Assembly (NCBI GenBank): GCA_039930045.1
Contig: JBDSQB010000010.1
Span: forward strand, 204,175-268,174
Length of the DNA stretch: 64,000 nucleotides
Direction: 5' to 3'
Source: Chthoniobacterales bacterium
GTDB taxonomy: Bacteria; Verrucomicrobiota; Verrucomicrobiia; Chthoniobacterales; DASVRZ01
Part shown: positions 33,501 to 43,084 of the stretch, in pieces
Layout: the number at the start of each line of letters is the position of its first letter
Numbering within the stretch: the first letter of the stretch is position 1
The notes under the pieces: model-generated
Told to the model about the DNA's origin: nothing
The model's database searches: none
What the model saw: only the letters and a program-made list of their open reading frames with translations
Translations under genes and position numbers: made by a program

Positions 33501-35467
33501 CGTCCACGGCCAAAGCGAACAGCGTGTCTGCCTCCACGGCTGGCACCCAGGGCATTATCGCACGTGGGACCGGTGGCAATGGCGGCACTGGCTCCGGCAA
33601 CGGGAAAAAAGGTGGTAACGGCGCTGCTGGCGTGGCGACCACGAACGGAAATAGCTCCGACGGCGCGTCGCTCGATTTATATGGCATTCGAATCGGCGGC
33701 ACTGGCGGCTATGGAAACAACGGAGCCAGCGGTGGCAATGGAGCTGGCCTGACTGGAGAAGATTTCGTTAGCGGTTCCACCAGCGGCACCCTTTCCCTTC
33801 ATCAGACAGTCCTCGGAGGAGGAGGAGGCAGTTTCTCTGGCATCGGATCCGCGACCGCAGGCACAGCTGGAGGTGGCGTTTCCACCCTGCACGCTTCGAA
33901 TTCTGGGAGTGGCAGCATCATTGGCTACAGCACCGCTCAGGGCGGAAACGGGGGCATTCTCAACTTCGGTTCAGGCGAAGTAGCGGGAAGCGGAGGGCGA
34001 GCTGCCAATATCCTCACTGCAACCTCGTCGGAAAACGGCAAAGCCGTTGAAGCTTACGGCGCTGCCCAAGGCGGCTCTGGCGGCTCCGTCAGCACAAGTA
34101 CCGCGACCAGTAACCCTTTTGGCAATGGTGGCAATGGTGGCACGGCCAACAGCATTTCATCTATCACCTCAAGCGGGCTGGGAGGAACGATTACCCTTGT
34201 TGATTCCGCTCGGGGCGGCAACGGTGGCAGTGCCAACTCCAAAACTTTTGGTAGCGGCGGTAATGGCGGCTCTGCAACTTCCACTGGAAACGGATCCACC
34301 AATACCGCTACTACTCAGGCAATCGGTGGCTTCGATGCCATAGCCACCGGCGGCAGCGGGGGCAGGGGATACGGTGCGGGCAAGCACGCCGGCAATGGAG
34401 CGGCTGCCACGGCAAACGTCACCGCCTCCAGCTCGGGAGGAGCATTCCTTAGAATCTCTGCTTTAGCCAGAGGCGGCACCGGCGGCGTGGGATTTAATGG
34501 AGCAACAAGCGGGGCCGGAGGAAATGCGCGTGCCACTGCCGATGCAAGCACCAGCAGGATAGGCACCGCCGTGGCTTCCGCAGTCGGAGGCTATGGGCAG
34601 GCCGGAAGCACGGCAGGAACGGCTATCGCTCGCGTCAACAGCCGCGTGTCCGGCGGAACCGTGCGAGCGACAGCCGCTTCATCTTCAGCCGGTCTGGTAA
34701 GAACGGTATCAGCGGCTGCTCAAATCTACGTGCGCACAGACGCCTCCGTTGAGGCGCGCACGGGCATCGGCAGTGCGAATCCTTCGCGTTCGCTCGGCAA
34801 CGGCCTGGAAAGCGCCAGTTACGCCATTGGCCTGCCCACCGCAGCCAACGTCCAACAAATCGTTGCCTCCAATCCAAACGTCGCTTCCCATCTCGATGTC
34901 AACGGCTCCGGCACCATGCTCGGGCTCGTCCTCTTGCAAGGCGGCCATTCCTCCGCACCCAGCGGGTCGCAGACGGCCACCTCCTCCGCCTCCTTCAGCT
35001 TGGATCTCGCCCAATTACCCTCTCTCGATCACCTCAAAGTCGGCCTGCTCGATCCGCTCAGCACAGGCAATGGGTTTTCCACGCTCCAATTCACCGTCAC
35101 CGTCGAGGGCTCCATTGTAGAATCGAGAAGCTTCACGAGCCTTGCTCTGGCCGGAGCTTATTTCAATGACCAGACGCTCGACTTTGGCGACATTGAAGCA
35201 GGCGTTACGGGCTATCTTGACATCAGTTTTGCGCTATCGGTAACAACACAGGCGCAGCCCGACAGCTACAGCATCAATCTGCTTTTTGCCAACGTCTCGG
35301 AAGTCAATGGATTCGCGCCCGTTGCGTTTCGTCAGTCCTTCGATGCCGTAGCCGTTCCCGAGCCTTCCACTTTGGCGCTCCTCATCTCCACTGGCGTCCT
35401 ACTTGTCTCTCTCCGACAGCTTGCTTGGTCCGTGAAAAAGCGATGCCGAGCGGGAATCTCGCGCTGA
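30554..35467 (+). CDS. Giant glycine-rich surface protein with PEP-CTERM signal
   Basis: A 1637-residue exported protein. A signal peptide (about 1-35) is followed by some 1300 residues of Gly/Ser/Ala/Asn-rich sequence with the recurring word GGSGGNGG. Large internal repeats are visible: VSGSTAGLL, VSGSTSGLL, VSGSTSGFL and VSGSTSGTL occur at DNA positions 31469, 32228, 32999 and 33768, a period of about 256 codons. A non-repetitive C-terminal domain of about 250 residues follows. The protein ends with VPEPSTL, a hydrophobic helix and a basic tail, a PEP-CTERM sorting signal. It probably forms a repetitive fibre or biofilm matrix component. ATGs at 30446 and 30527 are possible alternative starts. 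Confidence 0.8.
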   Translation: MKQPRFKKFGKAPVATRALRFLLLVTLTTLQHARAASDAQTGTNGANGNPPGDGTGASAVAISGDSVNSAAATGGKGGNGTANPSPGGSGGAASAISETKGAYAAATALSSSRGGAGGDANGGNSGKGADSTGSANASSSGSSANVYSSSNAQGGLGGTVIGGSGNAGAGGSASSHSTSNASGPGGAIQVYDIAYGGVGGGILQASGIFGNGGSGGAASSSAEGSATNAIFTNSINAAANGGMGGVGQGAGNKGGNGGAAAATAHASSMTGSSFTLFSNATGGGGGTGFFGANGGAGAGVSATDTVSGSTAGLLNLTQLTTGGHGGSTGGGGTVGVAGNATSVLHAANAGGGNLTANTTVSGGAGGSVLSGTGIAAGKGANASNTLTADSNQSGITMELNGEAIGGGGGYVHYNGTTGKGGAGGTATSHSSVTSTGSEGGEIRIHDFATGGSGGGVILGATGSGGNGGNGTSEATASSVASTVPFSGLNAIGVGGVGGQASGVGNSGGSGGFGSATAEATSSGGANLDVLASKVGGSGGLGLGGANGGNGAAATASNIVSGSTSGLLSLHQGSTGGAGGGVSATGAIGNVGLAGSANSTLNATNLGGGSLISESTATGGGGGNITGGTGAMAGNGAGAVNRVTAVSGTNFGRVEAYGRAYGGYGGAVQNSGANASGGNGGNANSASSATSYFSSGSLRVDDLAIGGSGGHVGLGAVGSGGNGGLANARATATTGFAAAGEFSDGILATALGGHGGDGFGAGKRGGNGASAFATAEATSTEGAFLNVSANRVGGGGGFGRGGANGGNGAIVSATNTVSGSTSGFLQLRQSTTGGFGGGVSPAETLGALGTAGTASSTLHAANPGGGSIAGFGSAQGGTGGSIEGGAGTIASAGGKAVNTLTSSSNANNVAVEAYGSAVGGVGGSVRNLNTTGNAGAGGSASSNSTLSSNGVGGALRLNDSAIGGTGGSVIFGASGSGGNGGTGTSTAKANSVSASTAGTQGIIARGTGGNGGTGSGNGKKGGNGAAGVATTNGNSSDGASLDLYGIRIGGTGGYGNNGASGGNGAGLTGEDFVSGSTSGTLSLHQTVLGGGGGSFSGIGSATAGTAGGGVSTLHASNSGSGSIIGYSTAQGGNGGILNFGSGEVAGSGGRAANILTATSSENGKAVEAYGAAQGGSGGSVSTSTATSNPFGNGGNGGTANSISSITSSGLGGTITLVDSARGGNGGSANSKTFGSGGNGGSATSTGNGSTNTATTQAIGGFDAIATGGSGGRGYGAGKHAGNGAAATANVTASSSGGAFLRISALARGGTGGVGFNGATSGAGGNARATADASTSRIGTAVASAVGGYGQAGSTAGTAIARVNSRVSGGTVRATAASSSAGLVRTVSAAAQIYVRTDASVEARTGIGSANPSRSLGNGLESASYAIGLPTAANVQQIVASNPNVASHLDVNGSGTMLGLVLLQGGHSSAPSGSQTATSSASFSLDLAQLPSLDHLKVGLLDPLSTGNGFSTLQFTVTVEGSIVESRSFTSLALAGAYFNDQTLDFGDIEAGVTGYLDISFALSVTTQAQPDSYSINLLFANVSEVNGFAPVAFRQSFDAVAVPEPSTLALLISTGVLLVSLRQLAWSVKKRCRAGISR

Positions 35468-35541
35468 GAAACAACTTTACTCTTGTCCTGTCGAGGCTGG
35501 TCGGCGAAAAGAGGCGTTCCCAAAATCGTTATCCATCGCCT

Positions 35542-35784
35542 ATGAAAGCCACCGTCGTCGTCATGCCCAAAGCCTCCGTGCTCGATCCCCAGGGAGTCGC
35601 TGTGAAAAATGCAGTTCACTCCCTCGGCCTCACCTCGGTGACCGGCATTCGCATCGGCAAAACCATGGAAATCGAACTCGACTCACCGCTGGACGCCGCC
35701 GGTGAAAAACAACTCCACGCCATCTGTCGCGACTTGCTTTCCAATCCGGTGATCGAAGACTACCGACTGGAGATCGGGGAATGA
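35542..35784 (+). CDS. purS: Phosphoribosylformylglycinamidine synthase subunit PurS
   Basis: An 80-residue PurS protein (VVVMPKASVLDPQGVAVKNA, then LGLTSVTGIRIGK). It bridges PurL and PurQ in the three-subunit FGAM synthase. It leads the purine operon; purQ starts 73 bases later, the gap holding a small repeat element. The ATG at 35542 is chosen because upstream codons lack family similarity. Confidence 0.9.
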   Translation: MKATVVVMPKASVLDPQGVAVKNAVHSLGLTSVTGIRIGKTMEIELDSPLDAAGEKQLHAICRDLLSNPVIEDYRLEIGE

Positions 35785-35809
35785 GGCGGCCCTTCTTTGG
35801 GACGCAAAA

Positions 35810-35837
35810 GGGAACACGCGGGACGCGTGCGCTCCCC
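35810..35837. repeat. Half copy of the inverted repeat element of 22165-22277
   Basis: GGAACACGCGGGACGCGTGC followed by GCTCCCC matches the right arm of the long inverted repeat near 22.2 kb. It sits in the purS-purQ gap. The word ACGCGGGACGCGT forms a small hairpin by itself. It indicates a dispersed family with several copies in this genome. Confidence 0.6.
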
Positions 35838-35857
35838 AGACAAACACTCGCTTTGCT

Positions 35858-36538
35858 ATGAAATTTGCCGTTATTCGTTTTCCCGGGTCGAACTGCGATC
35901 AGGATTGCCACAACTCCATCGCTGCCATCGACGGCGCGACTGCCGAATACGTCTGGCATAAGGACACCTCCCTTGACGGCTTCGATGCCATCGTGTTGCC
36001 GGGTGGTTTTTCCTATGGAGATTACCTGCGTTGCGGCGCCATCGCCCGGTTTTCGCCCATCATGCCCGCCGTCAAAGAAGCCGCTGCCGAGGGGAAACTC
36101 GTCATCGGCATCTGCAACGGCTTCCAGATTTTGTGCGAAGCCGGGCTGCTCCCCGGTGCGCTGGTTCGCAATGAAAAACTCCACTTCGTCTGCCGCGACG
36201 CGCTCCTCAAAGTCGAATCGACTGCCACTCCGTTCACGAATTTGTGCAGTGTGGGCGACATTTTGAAAATCCCCGTCGCGCATGGCGAGGGACGCTACAC
36301 CGCCGACGCGAAAACCCTGGCCGACCTCAACGAAAACCAGCAAGTCGTGCTGCGTTATTCCGACGCCAATCCCAACGGCTCCATGGAGGCCATCGCGGGT
36401 ATCTGCAACGAGGCGCGCAACGTTTTCGGCCTCATGCCGCATCCCGATCGCGCCACGGAAAAACGCCTCGGCAGCGACGACGGACTCCTCATTTTCCGCT
36501 CCATGCTGGCCTTCCACGCAGAATCGAGTCTCACTTAA
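35858..36538 (+). CDS. purQ: Phosphoribosylformylglycinamidine synthase subunit PurQ (glutaminase)
   Basis: A 226-residue class I glutamine amidotransferase. FPGSNCDQD is the PurQ start. [11 protein letters not shown] carries the nucleophile Cys. GLMPHPDRA near the end has the catalytic His. It feeds ammonia to PurL. The stop overlaps the purL ATG region: TAA at 36536-36538 is directly followed by ATG at 36539. Confidence 0.93.
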   Translation: MKFAVIRFPGSNCDQDCHNSIAAIDGATAEYVWHKDTSLDGFDAIVLPGGFSYGDYLRCGAIARFSPIMPAVKEAAAEGKLVIGICNGFQILCEAGLLPGALVRNEKLHFVCRDALLKVESTATPFTNLCSVGDILKIPVAHGEGRYTADAKTLADLNENQQVVLRYSDANPNGSMEAIAGICNEARNVFGLMPHPDRATEKRLGSDDGLLIFRSMLAFHAESSLT

Positions 36539-38734
36539 ATGGAAACCGCCATCACACCCGAAGTCATCGCCAAACACGGCATCACCCCCGACGAATACAC
36601 CCGCATCCAGGGCATCTTGGGGCGCGATCCCAATTTTACTGAACTCGGCGTCTTCTCCGTGATGTGGAGCGAGCACTGTTCCTACAAAAACTCCAAACCC
36701 GAGCTGCGGAAATTCCCCACGAGCGGCCCGCGCGTGCTGGTGAAGGCGGGCGAGGAAAACGCTGGCGTCATCGACATTGGCGACGGCTGGGCGGTGGCGT
36801 TCAAGATGGAATCGCACAACCACCCCAGCGCGGTGGAGCCCTTCCAAGGCGCGGCCACCGGCGTGGGCGGGATCATTCGCGACATCTTTACGATGGGCGC
36901 GCGCCCGGTCTTTTCGCTGAACTCGCTGCGGTTCGGGCCGCTGACAGACGCGCATAACCGCCGTCTTTTCGCGGGAGTCGTCTCTGGTATCGCCCATTAT
37001 GGCAACTGCATCGGCGTGCCGACCATCGGCGGGGAGATTTATTTCGACGAAAGCTACAACGGCAACCCGCTGGTGAACGTCTTTTGCCTCGGCGTCCTCC
37101 GTCACGAGGAAATCGCCCGAGGCGCGGCCAGCGGAGTCGGCAACCCGGTTTTCTACGTTGGAGCCGAGACGGGTCGCGATGGATTGGCCGGGGCTGCGTT
37201 TGCCTCGCGCGACCTCACCGAGGAAAGCAAGGAAGACCGTCCCGCCGTGCAGGTGGGCGATCCATTCAAAGAGAAATTACTGCTGGAGGCGTGTCTGGAA
37301 TTGCTCGCCAGCGGTTGCGTGGCCGGCATCCAGGACATGGGCGCGGCGGGGTTGACCTGTTCCACCTGCGAAACCGCCAGCCGTGGCGACACGGGAGTCG
37401 AGATCGATCTGGCCCTCGTGCCGAAGCGCGAAACCGGGATGACTCCCTACGAAACGCTTCTCAGCGAGTCGCAGGAGCGGATGCTGATTATTGTCAAACT
37501 CGGCGAGGAAGACGCGGTGAAACGTATCTTCGAGAAATGGGATTTGCCCTACGCGCACGTCGGATTCGTCCGCGACGACGGCATGATGCGGGTGAAGAAT
37601 CACGGCGCGACCGTGGTGGAAATTCCCGCGAAGAAACTGGCCGACGACGCCCCGATTTACGTTCGCGAAGTGTCGCCGCGTCCGATTCCCGCTCCTTACA
37701 AGAACAGCGATTTGCCGCCAACCGACTTGCATTCCGCTCTGCCGACGTTGCTGGCGGACCCGAGCATTGCGTCGAAAGAATGGGTCTGGACGCAATACGA
37801 TCACATGGTTCGCAACGGCTGCGTGGTGCGTCCGGGTTCCGACGCGGCGGTTTTCTACATTCGCGAGGCGGATAAATTTGTGGCCTCCACGAGCGACTGC
37901 AACAGCCTCTATTGCGCGCTCGATCCGCGTGAGGGTGCCAAAGCCGCCATCGCCGAAGCCGCTCGCAACCTGGCTTGCTCGGGTGCGGTTCCGCTCGCGG
38001 TGACGGACAATCTCAATTTCGGCAACCCGCACAATCCGGAGAATTTCTGGCAACTCCAGCAGTGCGTCGAAGGTCTGGCCGAGGGCTGCAACGCCTTCGA
38101 TGTCCCGGTGACGGGCGGCAACGTGTCGCTTTACAATCAAAGTCCCGCCGGAGCCATCGACCCGACGCCGACCGTCGGCATGGTCGGCCTGATCGCGTCG
38201 GAAAAGCACATCACCACGCAGCACTTTCAATCGGCTGGCGACGTTATTTTTCTCCTCGGCGACGCGGGTTACGAAATGGGCGGCTCGCATTTCTTGAAGG
38301 TGCTCCACGGCAAAAAGGAAGGCCTCCCGCCGCGAGTGGACTTTGGGAAGGAACGCGCTATTCACGACGCGCTGCGCAGCCTCATTCATATGGAACTCGT
38401 CCGCAGCGCCCACGATTGCAGCGAGGGCGGACTGGCCGTGGCGCTGGCCGAATCGTGCTTCGCCAACAGTCTCGGGGCCACAGTCGAGTTGCAGTCGAAT
38501 GAGTCGGATGCGGTCGCGCTGTTCAACGAGAGCCAGGCCCGCATCGTCTTCACCAGCAGCGAGGCGAACGCCGCCGCCGTCCTTGATTTCCTCGAGCAGA
38601 ATGGAACGCAAGTCACCCGTCTCGGCGTGGTCGGCGGTAGCGAATTGAAGATCACCGCCCAAGCCAGCTACGCATGGCCAGTGGCCGATTTGTCTGCCGC
38701 GTGGAAAAACAGCATCGGTCGCGTGATGCAATAA
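36539..38734 (+). CDS. purL: Phosphoribosylformylglycinamidine synthase subunit PurL
   Basis: A 731-residue small-type PurL, as expected where PurS and PurQ are separate. [15 protein letters not shown] and [20 protein letters not shown] are the family signatures of the AIR-synthase-like ATP-binding halves. [11 protein letters not shown] and [13 protein letters not shown] are also present. It converts FGAR to FGAM with ATP. It directly follows purQ. The next gene, purF, starts after 39 bases. Confidence 0.95.
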   Translation: METAITPEVIAKHGITPDEYTRIQGILGRDPNFTELGVFSVMWSEHCSYKNSKPELRKFPTSGPRVLVKAGEENAGVIDIGDGWAVAFKMESHNHPSAVEPFQGAATGVGGIIRDIFTMGARPVFSLNSLRFGPLTDAHNRRLFAGVVSGIAHYGNCIGVPTIGGEIYFDESYNGNPLVNVFCLGVLRHEEIARGAASGVGNPVFYVGAETGRDGLAGAAFASRDLTEESKEDRPAVQVGDPFKEKLLLEACLELLASGCVAGIQDMGAAGLTCSTCETASRGDTGVEIDLALVPKRETGMTPYETLLSESQERMLIIVKLGEEDAVKRIFEKWDLPYAHVGFVRDDGMMRVKNHGATVVEIPAKKLADDAPIYVREVSPRPIPAPYKNSDLPPTDLHSALPTLLADPSIASKEWVWTQYDHMVRNGCVVRPGSDAAVFYIREADKFVASTSDCNSLYCALDPREGAKAAIAEAARNLACSGAVPLAVTDNLNFGNPHNPENFWQLQQCVEGLAEGCNAFDVPVTGGNVSLYNQSPAGAIDPTPTVGMVGLIASEKHITTQHFQSAGDVIFLLGDAGYEMGGSHFLKVLHGKKEGLPPRVDFGKERAIHDALRSLIHMELVRSAHDCSEGGLAVALAESCFANSLGATVELQSNESDAVALFNESQARIVFTSSEANAAAVLDFLEQNGTQVTRLGVVGGSELKITAQASYAWPVADLSAAWKNSIGRVMQ

Positions 38735-38773
38735 CGGCGAACTGAGTTAGGTTCTTTTCTAACAAATTATTCT

Positions 38774-40237
38774 TTGAGCACCCACGATTTCAAACACGAA
38801 TGCGGCGTCTTTGCCGTCTATGGACACCCGAACGCGGCGATTCTGACCTATTACGGATTGTTCGCGCTCCAGCATCGCGGACAGGAAAGCGCGGGAATTA
38901 TCACCGCCACGGAGCCCGGTGCGCCGTTCATCATGCACAAGGACATGGGGCTGGTTTCCACGGTTTTCTCCGCTCCCGAATTGGAGAAACTCAAGGGCAC
39001 ACGCTCCATCGGGCACGTCCGCTACTCGACCACGGGCTCCAGCACATTGATCAATTCGCAGCCGCTGGCGATCAACTGCCAGCGCGGCCAACTCGCCATC
39101 GGGCACAACGGCAACTTGATCAACGCCGCTGCCCTGCGCGAGGAACTCGAGTCACGCGGCTCCATTTTCCAGACCACGGTCGATAGCGAAATCATCGTTC
39201 ATCTCCTCGCACAGCCGAACAAAAACGGGGAGAGTCCGCTGGCGGCTTTGCGGCGGTTGGAAGGCGCATTTTCGCTAGTGATCATGAGCGAGGAAGAGAT
39301 CATCGGCGTGCGCGATCCGTTTGGTTTCCGCCCGTTGTCGCTCGGAAAACTGGACGGCGCTTACATTCTTTCCTCGGAGACTTGCGCGTTTGATTTGATT
39401 CATGCCGAATTCGTTCGCGAGGTTGAGCCAGGTGAGGTCGTGATCATCAATGCAGACGGCGTGCGCTCGGAGTTTCCCTTTCGCGAGGTGGAAAAAAAGG
39501 CGTTCTGCATGTTCGAGTACGTCTATTTTGCGCGGCCCGACAGCATCATTTCCAACGTCAATGTGAGCAAAGTCCGCACCCGCATGGGCCGCGAACTCGC
39601 CAAGCTGCATCCCTGCGAGGCCGACATCGTGGTGCCTGTGCCCGACTCGGGGAACTATGCCGCGATGGGTTTTTCCGAGGAGTTGAACATTCCTTTCGAG
39701 CACGCGTTTGTGAGAAATCATTACATTGGCCGGACGTTTCTCCAGCCGACGCAGTTGATCCGAGATTTTAACGTTCGGGTGAAACTCAACCTCATCAAAG
39801 AGGCCGTCGATGGAAAACGCGTCGTCGTCGTCGATGACAGCATCGTTCGCGGCACGACGGCCAAGGCGCGCGTGATCAATCTGCGCGAGGCGGGCGCGAA
39901 GGAAGTCCACATGAGAATCAGTTGTCCGCCGCACAAATTTGCCTGTCATTACGGCATCGATTTTCCCGATCCGGGCAAGTTGCTGGCCAATCAGCTAACC
40001 TTGGACGAGATCCGCGAATATCTTGGTGCAGACAGCATCGGCTATCTCGATGTCGCCGGCATGGTGAAGGCGACCGGACTGCCGGAAAATGATTTTTGTC
40101 TGGCGTGTTTTACCGGCAACTATCCGATTCCGTTCGATCCCGAGCTGGATAAATTCATCATGGAAAAACGCCGCAGCCAGTCGCGGTTTCTCTCCAACGG
40201 CGTCGGTCAGCAGGAGCTTTTTGCCAGCAAATCATGA
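38774..40237 (+). CDS. purF: Amidophosphoribosyltransferase
   Basis: A 487-residue PurF of the Bacillus type. The start is a TTG at 38774; the N-terminus reads MSTHDFKHECGVFAVYGH, where the Cys before GVF becomes the catalytic residue after removal of a short propeptide. The PRPP-binding motif VVVVDDSIVRGTTAKA and Cys residues typical of the 4Fe-4S type (SCPPHKFACHYG and CLACFTGNYP) are present. It catalyses the first step of purine synthesis. It overlaps purM by four bases. Confidence 0.94.
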   Translation: MSTHDFKHECGVFAVYGHPNAAILTYYGLFALQHRGQESAGIITATEPGAPFIMHKDMGLVSTVFSAPELEKLKGTRSIGHVRYSTTGSSTLINSQPLAINCQRGQLAIGHNGNLINAAALREELESRGSIFQTTVDSEIIVHLLAQPNKNGESPLAALRRLEGAFSLVIMSEEEIIGVRDPFGFRPLSLGKLDGAYILSSETCAFDLIHAEFVREVEPGEVVIINADGVRSEFPFREVEKKAFCMFEYVYFARPDSIISNVNVSKVRTRMGRELAKLHPCEADIVVPVPDSGNYAAMGFSEELNIPFEHAFVRNHYIGRTFLQPTQLIRDFNVRVKLNLIKEAVDGKRVVVVDDSIVRGTTAKARVINLREAGAKEVHMRISCPPHKFACHYGIDFPDPGKLLANQLTLDEIREYLGADSIGYLDVAGMVKATGLPENDFCLACFTGNYPIPFDPELDKFIMEKRRSQSRFLSNGVGQQELFASKS

Positions 40238-41271
40238 GTGTTAGAAAACCCACCGCCAAAGTAAAAGCCTACGCCAAAGCCGGCGTCGATGTGGACCTCG
40301 GCAACCAAGTCAAAAGTGGCATTCATGCCAAGGTCAGCAAAACGCACGGGCCCAATGTTCTGGGAAAAATCGGTGGCTTCGGCGGTTTGTTCCGGGCGGA
40401 TTTCGGAGGGATGAAAGAACCGGTTCTCGTCTCCAGCATCGATGGCGTCGGCACGAAATTGAAGATCGCCTTCGCGGTTGGCCGCCATGACACCGTGGCT
40501 CAGGATCTGGTGAATCATTGCGTGGACGACATCGCGGTGATCGGAGCCAAACCGCTTTTCTTTCTCGACTACATCGGCTCGGGGAAACTCGATACTAAGG
40601 CCTTTGATCAGATGCTCACTGGCTTCACAAAAGCCTGTCAGGCAGCGGGTTGCGCCCTGATCGGCGGCGAGACGGCCCAGATGCCCGGGATGTATCAACC
40701 CGGCGAATACGATCTCGCCGGCTGCATCGTCGGCGTCGTGGATCGTGAGAAAATGCTCGACGGTTCGCGCATCGAAAAGGGCGACATTGTTATCGGACTC
40801 GCCTCCAACGGGTTGCATACGAATGGCTACTCGCTCGCCAGAAAAGTGCTCCTCTCCGGGCGCGGTGCCTACAAGCTCGACGACCGCATCGAAGGCACGA
40901 AACTCACCTTGGGCGAGGAACTTTTGCGCGTGCACAAAAACTATCAGCCGCTGATGGCTTCCCTGCCGGACGGCGTTCTGAAAGGCGCCGCGCACATCAC
41001 TGGCGGCGGATTGCTCGACAATCTTCCCCGCGTGCTGCCGAAGACGCTGAACGCCCGAATCGACTCCAAGTCGTGGACCGTGCCAGCGCTCTTCCAATTG
41101 ATTCAAACTCGCGGCAAAATCGATCCGCTGGAGATGTATCAAGTCTTCAACATGGGCATCGGTATGACGCTCGTCGTTTCTCCCGAGGACGCTCCCGCCG
41201 TCCTAAAGGCGACCAAGGGCAAACGCATCGGCGAGATCGTTTCCGGCAGCGGCGTGGTCGAGATCGTTTAA
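40234..41271 (+). CDS. purM: Phosphoribosylformylglycinamidine cyclo-ligase
   Basis: A 345-residue AIR synthetase. YAKAGVDVDLGNQV at the start, SSIDGVGTKLKIAF, CVDDIAVIGAKPLFFLDYIG and GGETAQMPGMY are family signatures. It closes the imidazole ring to form AIR. The ATG overlaps the purF stop (ATGA). It is the last recognisable gene of the purine operon. Confidence 0.94.
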   Translation: MSVRKPTAKVKAYAKAGVDVDLGNQVKSGIHAKVSKTHGPNVLGKIGGFGGLFRADFGGMKEPVLVSSIDGVGTKLKIAFAVGRHDTVAQDLVNHCVDDIAVIGAKPLFFLDYIGSGKLDTKAFDQMLTGFTKACQAAGCALIGGETAQMPGMYQPGEYDLAGCIVGVVDREKMLDGSRIEKGDIVIGLASNGLHTNGYSLARKVLLSGRGAYKLDDRIEGTKLTLGEELLRVHKNYQPLMASLPDGVLKGAAHITGGGLLDNLPRVLPKTLNARIDSKSWTVPALFQLIQTRGKIDPLEMYQVFNMGIGMTLVVSPEDAPAVLKATKGKRIGEIVSGSGVVEIV

Positions 41272-41344
41272 GTCGGTGCCTAATTCAGCCTGATTCCACG
41301 AAATTACTGGTGATGAGCCACTATTTTCGTATTCTGTCGGGGCA

Positions 41345-43018
41345 TTGATCGCGTTTCGTCCAGCAATCGTCGATTGTCTCCGAAATTATCGCAGGCCGGA
41401 TTTTTTTGCGGATCTGTCTGCCGGGCTCACGGTGGGAATTATAGCTCTGCCGCTGGCCATCGGATTTGCCATCGCGTCGGGAGTGACGCCGCAACAAGGT
41501 CTCTGGACAGGTGTCATCGCGGGGATGGCGGTGGCATTATTCGGCGGTTCGCGCTTTCAGATTGCCGGGCCGACTGGAGCGTTCGTGCCCGTGCTTTTCT
41601 CCATTGTGGCCGCGCACGGTTACAACGGTCTCGCCCTCGCCACACTAATGGCCGGAGTAATGTTGATCATTCTCGGGGTGCTGAAGATGGGTCGGCTGCT
41701 TAAATTTTTCCCGTATCCTGTGATTGCGGGGTTTACGAGTGGAATCGCCGTTATTATTTTCTTCGGGCAGCTCAATGAATTTCTCGGGCTCGGACTGAAA
41801 ATGCCAGAGCACGTGCCTCATCAGATCGCTGCCCTAGCGTCTCATCTGGGCGGCATCAATTTCTATGCGCTGGCCACCGGGGCACTGGCACTGGCCATCC
41901 TGATTTTCTGGCCGCGCCTCACCAAACGCATTCCGGCGAGCATTGTGGCGGTTATCGTTACAGCTCTAGTGGTCAAATTAGGCCACTGGCCAGTGGCCAC
42001 CATCGGGAGCAAATTTGGTGGCATTCCCGCAGGACTGCCGGGCTTTCATTTTCCTGCGATCACGCTGGATGCCATGCGCGACCTGATGGTGCCTGCATTT
42101 ACGATTGCGGCATTGGGTGCGATCGAATCGCTGCTTTCGGCCGTCGTGGCGGACGGCATGGCGGATACCCGGCACGATCCGAATCAAGAGCTTTTTGCCC
42201 AGGGCATTGCCAATATTTTATGTCCGATGGCGGGCGGCATCGCGGCCACTGGGGCGATTGCCCGGACGGCAGCCAACATCCGCAGCGGGGCGCGAAGCCC
42301 TGTCGCCGGAGTAGTCCATTGCCTGGTCTTGCTGGTGGTGGCGCTCGTGGCGGCACCCTTGGCGGGTTACATTCCACTGGCGGCACTAAGCGCCATCCTG
42401 CTCCTGGTCGCGGCTCGCATGGTGGAATGGCATACGGTGATTGAGCTTTGGCGCGGCCCGAGAAGTGATTTCGCGGTCATGCTGGCGGCCTTCGGCTTAA
42501 CCGTAATTTTCGATCTCACCATCGGCGTCGGGGCAGGTCTAATCATGGCGGTGATGCTCTTCCTGCGCCAGATGGAGGAGGTGTCGCATATCCGGTTGGT
42601 CACTCAGGAAAGCGAACCTGAGGGAGAGGGAAGCCACGGGATTCGTGGGAAAGACGTGCCTGAAGGAGTCATTCTTTTTAGGATCGAGGGGCCGCTCTTT
42701 TTCGCAGCCGCAGAGAATCTGGAGCAGGCCTTGCGCCTTTCTGGTGGTGAGCCAAAAATCGTGATTTTTCGAATGCGCAACGTCCCGGCAATGGACGCAA
42801 GCGGCCTGCATGCTTTTGAAGTAGCCATCGGAAAATTGCACCGCGACGGGGTGAAAGTTTTCCTGACGGCCGTGCAGCCGCAACCGATGAAGGTGATGTT
42901 TGAATCCGGGTTGATGGACCGTCTCGGCCCCCAAAAATTCTGCGCGGATACTGATGAAGCCCTTGCCCGCGCCCGCCGGATATTGGCGGAGGAAAATGCG
43001 GTGGCGGTTGTGGGCTAG
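41345..43018 (+). CDS. SulP-family anion transporter with STAS domain
   Basis: A 557-residue protein with about 10-12 membrane segments. FFADLSAGLTVGIIALPLAI is the SulP signature at 20-39. A C-terminal STAS domain (about 435-545) has the expected AMDASGLHAFE loop. SulP proteins move sulfate, bicarbonate or other anions; the substrate is unknown here. The start is a TTG at 41345, 73 bases after purM; no in-frame ATG exists upstream within the gap. Confidence 0.85.
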   Translation: MIAFRPAIVDCLRNYRRPDFFADLSAGLTVGIIALPLAIGFAIASGVTPQQGLWTGVIAGMAVALFGGSRFQIAGPTGAFVPVLFSIVAAHGYNGLALATLMAGVMLIILGVLKMGRLLKFFPYPVIAGFTSGIAVIIFFGQLNEFLGLGLKMPEHVPHQIAALASHLGGINFYALATGALALAILIFWPRLTKRIPASIVAVIVTALVVKLGHWPVATIGSKFGGIPAGLPGFHFPAITLDAMRDLMVPAFTIAALGAIESLLSAVVADGMADTRHDPNQELFAQGIANILCPMAGGIAATGAIARTAANIRSGARSPVAGVVHCLVLLVVALVAAPLAGYIPLAALSAILLLVAARMVEWHTVIELWRGPRSDFAVMLAAFGLTVIFDLTIGVGAGLIMAVMLFLRQMEEVSHIRLVTQESEPEGEGSHGIRGKDVPEGVILFRIEGPLFFAAAENLEQALRLSGGEPKIVIFRMRNVPAMDASGLHAFEVAIGKLHRDGVKVFLTAVQPQPMKVMFESGLMDRLGPQKFCADTDEALARARRILAEENAVAVVG

Positions 43019-43084
43019 CCGTGACGAGTTTCGCTTCATCTACCAGTTGTAGTTCGCCCGAAATACGCTAAATAATTCACCCGC

